DNA from: HyVt-560 sp964577195
Lineage (GTDB): Bacteria; Pseudomonadota; Gammaproteobacteria; UWMA-0217
Assembly: GCA_964577195.1 (NCBI GenBank)
Contig: CAZNYF010000136.1
Span: forward strand, 1-7,715
Length of the DNA: 7,715 nt
Direction: 5' to 3'
Position numbers and translations under genes: made by a program. The first letter of the stretch is position 1. Each line of letters begins with the position of its first letter. Positions 1 through 3,607 of this stretch are shown here, in pieces. Under the pieces are notes generated by a model that was not told the DNA's origin, made no database searches, and saw only the letters and a program-made list of their open reading frames with translations.

Positions 1-52
1 TTGCTACTTTTGCTTTGAACTCGGCTGAGTGATTTCTACGTTTCTTGCTCAT
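1..52 (-). CDS. IS3-family transposase OrfA, N-terminal 17 codons only
   Basis: The minus strand from 52 reads MSKKRRNHSAEFKAKVA and runs off the window. This is the typical opening of IS3-family OrfA proteins: a basic start, then the 'S-x-E-F-K-x-K-V-A' beginning of the helix-turn-helix that binds the element ends. A TAGGAG ribosome-binding site (minus strand, 57-62) lies a few bases before the ATG. In intact elements OrfA is joined to the DDE-type OrfB by programmed -1 frameshifting. Whether this copy is intact cannot be judged here. Confidence 0.75.
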   Translation of the reverse strand, partial: MSKKRRNHSAEFKAKVA

Positions 53-123
53 GTCGCTCCTATCTTTAATTTAAGATTAGAGCAGTTTCACCACTTATGC
101 GACTGTCTAAATTTCGGGGTCCA
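1..123 (-). mobile_element. End of an IS3-family insertion sequence, cut by the window edge
   Basis: Read on the minus strand, the element begins at about 123 with TGGACCCCGAAATTTAGACA. It has the TG terminus usual for IS3-family ends, and a 5' untranslated stretch leads into the orfA start codon at 52. Only the orfA-proximal end is visible; the rest lies left of position 1. The exact outer boundary is inferred from the TGGACC motif, because the other end and any target duplication cannot be seen. The element sits next to a run of toxin-antitoxin modules and gene relics, which fits a mobile, rearranged locus. Confidence 0.7.
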
Positions 124-299
124 TTTCTGTTTTGGTGGGGCAACGGATTAATGCAGGTCTTTACACTCCTGCCTGACAGAGTCGAGATTAATTAGCAATG
201 TGGGTTTATTAATCGCTCACGAATTAATGGACAGCAGCTAAAAATCGTACAGACCTTCTACATGCAAATCGAATTGCTAGAGTGATGATCGTCGGAACA

Positions 300-338
300 G
301 CGCCTCGCTGCGATTTTGGCTTTATCGCAGCGGGGCGC
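300..338. repeat. Strong 15-bp hairpin in a gene-free stretch
   Basis: The stretch 124-424 has no gene I can support in any frame. Its one clear structure is an inverted repeat: arm GCGCCTCGCTGCGAT (300-314), nine-base loop (315-323), arm ATCGCAGCGGGGCGC (324-338). Fourteen of the 15 pairs are Watson-Crick, and the remaining one is a U-G wobble in a plus-strand RNA. No T-run follows on either strand, so it is not a standard intrinsic terminator. It may be a relic terminator, a REP-like palindrome or a protein-binding site. Confidence 0.7.
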
Positions 339-424
339 CGCTCCTTGTACATGAGTGAGTCGTTATCTAAAATGCATTGCCTGGTGTCGGGAAAAGGTAT
401 CCAGAATACTTCGTATCAGCAGGT

Positions 425-460
425 TTGATGTTTATTCTTACATGGCATATATTCTTACAT
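425..460 (+). promoter_or_regulatory. Promoter and direct-repeat operator of the AbrB-MazF module
   Basis: A -35-like TTGATG (425-430) and a -10-like TATATT (448-453) are separated by 17 bases. An exact 11-base direct repeat, TATTCTTACAT, occurs at 433-443 and 450-460. One copy lies in the spacer and the other covers the -10, so the start points are 17 bases apart. A partial inverted match, TATGTGAG (475-482), follows. This placement suits autorepression by the antitoxin or the antitoxin-toxin complex, as is known for AbrB/MazE-type modules. The binding itself is inferred. Confidence 0.6.
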
Positions 461-484
461 ATTGAAAATAATGGTATGTGAGAG

Positions 485-709
485 ATGGAAACGGCTAAAG
501 TGACATCAAAAGGTCAGACGACAATTCCTGCGGTTATTCGCAAAGCGGTTCATCTGAAAACTGGCGATTTGTTGGCTTTTGAAGTCGAGGGCGATCATTT
601 TATTGTGCGTAAAATACATTCACCCGATGACGCATATTTGCGTGGTATTGAGAGCACATTGGATGAGTGGTCATTACCTGAGGATGAGGAGGCATGGGGT
701 GCGCTTTAA
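485..709 (+). CDS. AbrB/MazE/SpoVT-fold antitoxin
   Basis: This 74-residue protein is the antitoxin of the first TA module. Residues 5-20 read KVTSKGQTTIPAVIRK, which is the SpoVT-AbrB swapped-hairpin DNA-binding signature. This fold occupies about residues 1-47. The acidic tail (DEWSLPEDEEAW, about 60-71) is the kind of flexible segment that binds and blocks a MazF toxin in this class. The start ATG has only a weak purine-rich GAGAG before it, but the signature begins at once after it, which supports this start. The stop codon overlaps the toxin start region (699-709). It probably represses its own promoter through the repeats at 433-460. The fold assignment is firm; the choice among AbrB, PrlF and MazE subfamilies is open. 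Confidence 0.9.
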   Translation: METAKVTSKGQTTIPAVIRKAVHLKTGDLLAFEVEGDHFIVRKIHSPDDAYLRGIESTLDEWSLPEDEEAWGAL

Positions 710-1037
710 GCCTTTTGAGGTGGTGGTTGTCCCTTTTCCATTTACTGACAAGGGAGCCAGTAAGCGTCGTCCAGCACTCGTAATTTCCTCGCACCTGTTT
801 AACGATAATCACGATAAACTGGTGCTGGCAATGATCACCACGGCTAAAAACAATCATTGGTTTAGCGATGTTGCGTTGGCTGATTGGAACGAGGCTCAAT
901 TAACGGTTCCTTGCAAGGTGCGGTTTAAGCTTTTTACCCTTGAGGATTCGATCATCGTTCGACGATTAGGCGTTCTTTCGAAGACGGATCGAGTGGCTGT
1001 GATTAACCTCATTGGAGATTTTTTGGCTAAAGATTAG
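699..1037 (+). CDS. MazF/PemK-family endoribonuclease toxin
   Basis: This is a 112-residue MazF/PemK-like toxin. The family cuts single-stranded RNA at short sequence motifs and is held inactive by its partner antitoxin. Family features visible are the opening beta-strand FEVVVVPFPF (6-15), the KRRPALVIS segment (22-30) that carries the conserved catalytic-loop arginine and proline, an MITTA strand, and the C-terminal KLFTLEDSIIVRRLGVLS. I chose the GTG at 699 because a strong AGGAGG (687-692) lies six bases before it and the family fold starts immediately. An in-frame ATG at 684 lies upstream of that site and is less likely. The 11-base overlap with the antitoxin gene indicates translational coupling. 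No disruption is seen, so it is probably functional. Confidence 0.9.
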   Translation: MRFKPFEVVVVPFPFTDKGASKRRPALVISSHLFNDNHDKLVLAMITTAKNNHWFSDVALADWNEAQLTVPCKVRFKLFTLEDSIIVRRLGVLSKTDRVAVINLIGDFLAKD

Positions 1038-1046
1038 TTTAATCTT
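1030..1046. other. Short A/T-rich hairpin at the end of the mazF-like gene
   Basis: The arms AAGATTA (1030-1036) and TAATCTT (1040-1046) pair perfectly around a three-base loop, and the toxin stop codon lies inside the structure. There is no T-run afterwards and the stem is A/T-rich, so a role as terminator is doubtful. It may only protect the 3' end of the message. Confidence 0.3.
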
Positions 1047-1121
1047 GAGTTAATCCTGAAATCAGCCCTTCAGACAAAAAGCGTACAGAACGACTGCAAG
1101 CAAGCCTGTAAACTTTCAGTT

Positions 1122-1211
1122 ATGGGAAGACAAGATATCATCAGCAAACATGTGCTCAAGCATTTGGCAGCGGACATTGCCAATTTGCTACTGGATCTGG
1201 ACATTGAAGGG
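1122..1211 (+). pseudogene. N-terminal relic of a probable Rpn/DUF4351-type protein
   Basis: A reading frame opens with MGRQDIISKHVLKHLAADIA and continues with an LLLDLDIEG-like stretch. I recognise this as resembling the start of the Rpn (recombination-promoting nuclease, putative transposase)/DUF4351 proteins of bacteria, which are normally about 250-300 residues long. Only about 30 codons match. The frame stays open to 1325, but the sequence there is unlike the family and overlaps an antisense VapC relic. No ribosome-binding site precedes it. I therefore call it a truncated remnant. The family assignment is from memory of the motif and is tentative. Confidence 0.45.
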
Positions 1212-1231
1212 CGTAGATATCCCATTACGCG

Positions 1232-1357
1232 TTATCGAACCCAGTTTTCCAGCCGGAGCCCTTCTACGCGATTAAATTCACTTGTGTTATTGGTCACGAG
1301 AATTAATCCTTGTGATCTGGCGTGACCAGTAATCATCATGTCGTAGGCTAGCGAAAC
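1232..1357 (-). pseudogene. vapC: C-terminal relic of a VapC-type PIN-domain toxin
   Basis: The minus strand ending at the TAA (1232-1234) encodes AYDMMITGHARSQGLILVTN and then NTSEFNRVEGLRLENWVR. This is the classic C-terminal third of a VapC PIN ribonuclease. The aspartate of the YDMMIAxHA motif and the TNN-x-x-EFxRVxGLxLENW ending are both present. The N-terminal two-thirds, with the first catalytic Asp and Glu, are missing. Upstream codons are unlike VapC, and an in-frame stop appears near 1398, so the gene is dead. It faces away from the intact modules and has no recognisable antitoxin partner. The upstream edge of the similarity (about 1350-1357) is approximate. Confidence 0.8.
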
Positions 1358-1485
1358 AAAGGTGAAGGCAGCGGCGGAGGCGGAGGCATTGGCGAGTTAC
1401 CAAAACAGGTTTTCGCCATTGGAAACAGGTCAAATGTTGTTGAAGTGATGATTGGATTTAATTTGGCTTTCACTATGGCTATGGC
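1358..1485. other. Unassigned stretch with a glycine-rich open frame
   Basis: Nothing recognisable lies between the VapC relic and the next TA promoter. One plus-strand frame is open from 1352 to the TAA at 1523-1525. It reads GEGSGGGGGIGELPKQVFAI and then a more hydrophobic tail, but has no good start codon or ribosome-binding site. The next frame gives an alanine-rich segment (AAAEAEALASYQNRF) ending at about 1446. Either could be a gene relic. I assign neither. Confidence 0.3.
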
Positions 1486-1486
1486 G

Positions 1487-1527
1487 GTATTACGGAAGGT
1501 TGTATTACCAATCGGCAGAAGGTAATA
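1487..1527 (+). promoter_or_regulatory. Repeat cluster before the ribbon-helix-helix antitoxin
   Basis: GTATTAC occurs at 1487-1493 and again at 1502-1508, and the near-inverse GTAATA follows at 1522-1527. Such a cluster just before the start at 1538 fits an operator bound by the ribbon-helix-helix antitoxin. A possible promoter is TTGGCT (1463-1468) with TATTAC (1488-1493), but the 19-base spacing is long and the match is poor. The operator idea is better supported than the promoter. Confidence 0.4.
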
Positions 1528-1537
1528 TCAGGCGCAT

Positions 1538-1783
1538 ATGAATACACTAACGATCAAAATATCCGACCAACTAGAGCACGCAATGGAAGAGGTTCTTGCT
1601 GAAGAGCACCTCAATAAATCTGAGCTGGTACGCCGTGCCCTGACCTCCTATATTTGTCAGCGAACAAGCACACCCTTCATCTCAGCACTGGAGCAGGCAG
1701 GAGATCTTGTTGGCTGTTTTGAAGGAAGTCCAGAGGATTTATCCTCAAACCCCGAGCACATGGCCGACTTTGGCCGCACCTGA
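1538..1783 (+). CDS. Ribbon-helix-helix (CopG-type) antitoxin of a PIN toxin
   Basis: This is an 81-residue antitoxin. Residues 3-8 (TLTIKI) form the DNA-contacting beta-strand of a ribbon-helix-helix fold. Two helices follow, about 10-22 (QLEHAMEEVLAEE) and 26-40 (KSELVRRALTSYI). The tail DLVGCFEGSPEDLSSNPEHM (55-74) and the following DFG match the characteristic C-terminal segment of antitoxins paired with PIN toxins, which wraps the toxin active site. The ribosome-binding site is weak (CAGG at about 1529-1532 is too close; AGAAGG at 1517-1522 is too far). The gene ends three bases before the toxin start. The protein is expected to repress this operon through the repeats at 1487-1527. It appears complete. 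Confidence 0.85.
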   Translation: MNTLTIKISDQLEHAMEEVLAEEHLNKSELVRRALTSYICQRTSTPFISALEQAGDLVGCFEGSPEDLSSNPEHMADFGRT

Positions 1784-1786
1784 AAC

Positions 1787-2203
1787 ATGCACATCATTCT
1801 GGATACAGGGCCATGGGTAGCCTTGCACTGCAAAAATGACAAATATCATCAATGGTCAAAAACTCAATTCTCCCAATACCCAGGCCCATTTTTAACCTGT
1901 GAAGCAGTTGTTGCTGAAACCTGTTTTCTGCTTGCACGAGAGGGGTTTGCCCCGTCCCGAGCACTATCACTGATAGAGTGTGGCAGTGTAAAAATTGCCA
2001 TGACTTTAAGTGATCAAATTACAGCAGTAAAAAGTTTATTTAACCGTTACGAAAATGTCCCCGCATCATTAGCAGATGCTTCTCTGATCCGACTCAGCGA
2101 GCTATACGAACCGAGTAAAGTGCTAACACTAGACGGTGATTTCCACATCTATAGGCGAAAAGGTCGTAAGGTGATTACTGTGATAAGCCCAAATAATTCA
2201 TAA
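1787..2203 (+). CDS. PIN-domain ribonuclease toxin (VapC-like)
   Basis: This is a 138-residue PIN-domain protein. The family are Mg2+-dependent ribonucleases that often cut tRNA or rRNA when freed from their antitoxin. The acidic active-site residues are visible: Asp6 in ILDTGPW, Glu44 in AVVAETCFLL, Asp97 in SLADASLIRL and Asp116 (or Asp118) in LTLDGDF. The length is normal for the family and the frame is intact, so activity is likely. It starts three bases after the antitoxin stop with no ribosome-binding site of its own, so it probably depends on coupled translation. Its variant (LDTGPWVAL start, LADASL motif) is the COG2402-like group commonly paired with ribbon-helix-helix antitoxins; the subgroup call is from memory. 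Confidence 0.88.
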   Translation: MHIILDTGPWVALHCKNDKYHQWSKTQFSQYPGPFLTCEAVVAETCFLLAREGFAPSRALSLIECGSVKIAMTLSDQITAVKSLFNRYENVPASLADASLIRLSELYEPSKVLTLDGDFHIYRRKGRKVITVISPNNS

Positions 2204-2221
2204 TTTAAGTCAAACTGTGAT

Positions 2222-2320
2222 CGCATACCCACCAATTAGGGTGTGTTTTTATTGAGCGACTGAATTAAGTTTTTTTAGCTCTTTCAGTGTTGCGGGACGA
2301 CTATATTCATTTGCTGGCAT
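2222..2320 (-). pseudogene. Nucleotidyltransferase gene start, truncated copy A
   Basis: From the ATG at 2320 the minus strand reads MPANEYSRPATLKELKK. One extra A in a run of seven then shifts the frame, after which the shifted frame gives LIQSLNKN and, after a short gap, IGGYAI. The GGYA motif is the phosphate-binding start of the Pol-beta-type nucleotidyltransferase fold (AbiEii/MNT-like). Similarity ends close behind the stop of the preceding PIN toxin, and the catalytic DxD part is absent. Only about 30 codons survive, so this is a non-functional relic. Confidence 0.7.
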
Positions 2321-2330
2321 TTTTCGCCAT
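2222..2330. repeat. Direct repeat copy A bracketing the Phd-VapC module
   Basis: This stretch reappears at 3172-3288. The block from TTTTTATTGAGCGACTGAAT to TTCGCCAT is nearly identical apart from single-base differences (seven versus six T, an extra C, GCTGG versus GCCGG). The outer part around CGCATACCCACC is shared with an internal gap. Similarity stops sharply after GCCAT on the right. The repeat is the antisense view of the start of a nucleotidyltransferase gene. Confidence 0.85.
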
Positions 2331-2358
2331 GCCCACTTTGAAATCCAGACGCGGTGCA

Positions 2359-2397
2359 TTGCGCTAAGAAGCCATATATGACCATAATACATGACCA
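2359..2397 (+). promoter_or_regulatory. Possible promoter and operator of the Phd-VapC module
   Basis: TTGCGC (2359-2364) and CATAAT (2383-2388) could be -35 and -10 boxes with an 18-base spacer. ATGACCA occurs exactly at 2378-2384 and 2391-2397, so one copy overlaps the -10. This is a likely site for repression by the Phd-type antitoxin. The module start at 2421 follows 24 bases later. The promoter match is modest. Confidence 0.45.
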
Positions 2398-2420
2398 ACT
2401 AAAATGATCAGGTCTTTATT

Positions 2421-2648
2421 ATGTCTACCATCAATGTTGCAGATGCCAAAGCAAATCTCTCCCGCCTGCTAGACGCAGCAGTTTCTGGTGAAGAAGTGAT
2501 TATTGCCAAGCGTGGTAAACCTTTTGTTCGGCTCGTACCTGTCAACCTGGGGCCACGTCAACCCGGTGCGCTTAAAGGGAAACTTGAGGTGGATGATCGC
2601 TTCTTTGAGCCTTTGTCAGATTCTGAGTTAGATGCATGGCAGCAGTGA
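2421..2648 (+). CDS. Phd/YefM-family antitoxin
   Basis: This is a 75-residue Phd/YefM antitoxin. The N-terminal DNA-binding fold is shown by INVADAKANLSRLLDAA (4-20) and by GEEVIIAKRGKPFVRLVPV (23-41), the family's hallmark strand with its conserved 'I-x-x-x-G-K-P-x-A/V-x-L' pattern. The C-terminal part (about 50-75, LKGKLEVDDRFFEPLSDSEL) matches tails that bind VapC-type PIN toxins ('D-x-F-x-x-x-L-x-x-x-E-L-x-x-W'). A short AGG lies 8 bases before the ATG. The gene overlaps the following toxin gene by up to 13 bases. It probably represses the module through the ATGACCA repeats. It is intact. Confidence 0.9.
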   Translation: MSTINVADAKANLSRLLDAAVSGEEVIIAKRGKPFVRLVPVNLGPRQPGALKGKLEVDDRFFEPLSDSELDAWQQ

Positions 2649-3031
2649 GTCTACTGCTGGATACGCATGCATTGCTGTGGTGGTTGATTGACTCTCCCAA
2701 ACTTTCTACACCGGCTAGAAACGCAATTGCTGACCAGGATAATAAGGTTTTGGTTAGCAGTGCCAGTGCCTGGGAAATTGCTACCAAGTATCGTCTGGGG
2801 AAGTTACCAGAAGCCGAAGCATTGATGGATAATTTTGAACATACGCTTCGTCGAGAACGCTTTGAAAGCCTGAATATCACGATGACTCATGCTAGGACAT
2901 CAGGGATGTTGCCCGGGATTCATCGTGACCCGTTTGATCGTATGTTAATTGCTCAAGCTCAGCTTGAAAATCTTATACTGGTTAGTAATGAAGCATTATT
3001 TGAGCAGTTTGGGGTTAGGCGTGTTTGGTGA
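2636..3031 (+). CDS. PIN-domain toxin of the Phd-VapC module
   Basis: This PIN-domain ribonuclease toxin has 131 residues from the ATG at 2636. A GTG at 2645 that overlaps the antitoxin stop as GTGA would give a 128-residue protein starting VSLLLDTHALLWW. Family members usually begin just before LLLDTHA, so either start is possible. With the ATG numbering, active-site residues are Asp9 (LLLDTHALLWW), Glu47 (SASAWEIATKYRLGKL), and Asp98 and Asp101 (HRDPFDRMLIAQA). The LILVSNEALFEQFGVRRVW ending is typical of the COG3744-type PIN toxins that pair with Phd-like antitoxins. The gene is intact. Just beyond its stop, similarity to an antisense nucleotidyltransferase relic begins (about 3050). Confidence 0.9.
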   Translation: MAAVSLLLDTHALLWWLIDSPKLSTPARNAIADQDNKVLVSSASAWEIATKYRLGKLPEAEALMDNFEHTLRRERFESLNITMTHARTSGMLPGIHRDPFDRMLIAQAQLENLILVSNEALFEQFGVRRVW

Positions 3032-3049
3032 TGTGGGGTAGGTGTCATG

Positions 3050-3278
3050 TGGGGAGTCTAATATTTTCCCCTTCGTCGAACCATCTGGCTTTCAGGTTGG
3101 ATGAGTGAGCGTTGCTGGGTACTAATAAATCTATATCTTCAGTAGCACAATAGATATCCGTGCGTGAAAAGCGCATACCCACCCATCAGGATGTAGTTGG
3201 CTTTGTTTTTATTGAGCGACTGAATTAAGTTTTTTAGTCTTTCAGTGTTGCGGGACGACTATATTCATTTGCCGGCAT
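3050..3278 (-). pseudogene. Nucleotidyltransferase pseudogene, longer copy B
   Basis: The minus strand from the ATG at 3278 encodes MPANEYSRPATLK. A one-base loss then shifts the frame, and the next frame reads LIQSLNKNKANYILMGGYAL and FTHGY. A second shift near 3140 leads to ATEDIDLLVPSNAHSSNLKA and on to about 3050. GGYALFTHGY plus EDIDLLV are the two core motifs (glycine pair and catalytic DxD) of the Pol-beta nucleotidyltransferase fold, as in AbiEii/MNT-like toxins and kin. Roughly 75 codons survive of a gene that would normally be at least twice as long, and at least two frameshifts break it. It is the same gene as copy A at 2222-2320. Confidence 0.78.
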
Positions 3279-3288
3279 TTTTCGCCAT
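3172..3288. repeat. Direct repeat copy B bracketing the Phd-VapC module
   Basis: This is the partner of 2222-2330, in the same orientation about 950 bases downstream. Copy B keeps a segment between CGCATACCC and TTTTTATTGAG that is shortened in copy A. Its similarity to copy A ends at GCCAT, exactly as on the other side. The two repeats enclose only the Phd-VapC module and its promoter, plus the rest of pseudogene copy B. Confidence 0.85.
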
Positions 3289-3550
3289 ACCTTCTGCTAA
3301 ACATGTGTCCCAATGAATGTTGGCTGTTTTTATCCAGTGAGCGCAAGGGTGACTGGTACGCATCCGTATATACTTCACGTACCCAAGAAGGTTCGAAGTG
3401 TCAGATCTCTCATTGCTCAATGTGGTTTTGTGTATGCGACTATGTAGGCAATTTGTTCGGAGGTAAAATGAGTACAATGATTACCGTTACTGGATTTTTC
3501 ACCTCCGAATAAATATCTTTTTATATAGTAGCGTATAGAAGCAGGGCAAT
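3289..3550. other. Gene-poor stretch with an inverted repeat around a tiny reading frame
   Basis: No protein family is recognisable here on either strand; the open frames through it look cysteine-rich and random. The clear structure is an inverted repeat, TTCGGAGGT (3456-3464) and ACCTCCGAA (3501-3509), with 36 bases between. The left arm contains a perfect CGGAGGT ribosome-binding sequence four bases before an ATG at 3468, giving the 14-residue MSTMITVTGFFTSE with its stop at 3510-3512. This could be the remnant of a gene start, a leader peptide or chance. The short GGTACG/CGTACC pair (3355-3360, 3378-3383) is weaker. Confidence 0.4.
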
Positions 3551-3587
3551 AAAAAAGTAGAACCCACGTATTTCACGCACTTGCTAC
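3551..3587 (-). terminator. Probable terminator of the DUF1800-DUF1501 operon
   Basis: On the minus strand, 20 bases after the DUF1501 stop, an imperfect hairpin forms. GTAGCAAGTGCGT pairs with ACGTGGGTTCTAC around a five-base loop (3557-3587), with some mismatches and G-U pairs, and six T follow (3551-3556). The position and T-run fit an intrinsic terminator. The mismatched middle of the stem lowers certainty. Confidence 0.45.
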
Positions 3588-3607
3588 GATAAATTTTCTG
3601 ACTGATC

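Noticed and set aside
579..698. Longer start for the MazF-like toxin, beginning MKSRAIILL
   Set aside because: This extension reads the antitoxin gene in another frame and is unlike MazF. The GTG at 699 has a strong ribosome-binding site and starts the family fold.
1283..1332. TGGTCACG ... CGTGACCA inverted repeat as an operator
   Set aside because: It lies inside the VapC relic's coding sequence and is explained by the codons for LVTN and TGHA. It is probably incidental.
485..2203. Integron gene-cassette array explaining the serial TA modules
   Set aside because: I see no attC-like sites (GTTRRRY/RYYYAAC pairs with inner boxes) between the modules and no integrase in the window.
3051..3081. 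GGGGA ... TCCCC hairpin after the Phd-VapC module as terminator
   Set aside because: The stem is only five pairs, has no T-run after it and falls in the nucleotidyltransferase relic.
3265..3477. 70-codon minus-strand frame ending MAKNAGK
   Set aside because: It overlaps the start of nucleotidyltransferase pseudogene copy B in another frame and matches no family I know.
3303..3512. 69-codon plus-strand frame starting MCPNECWLFL
   Set aside because: Composition is odd, there is no ribosome-binding site at its start and no recognisable domain. Only its last 14 codons have a good ribosome-binding sequence.
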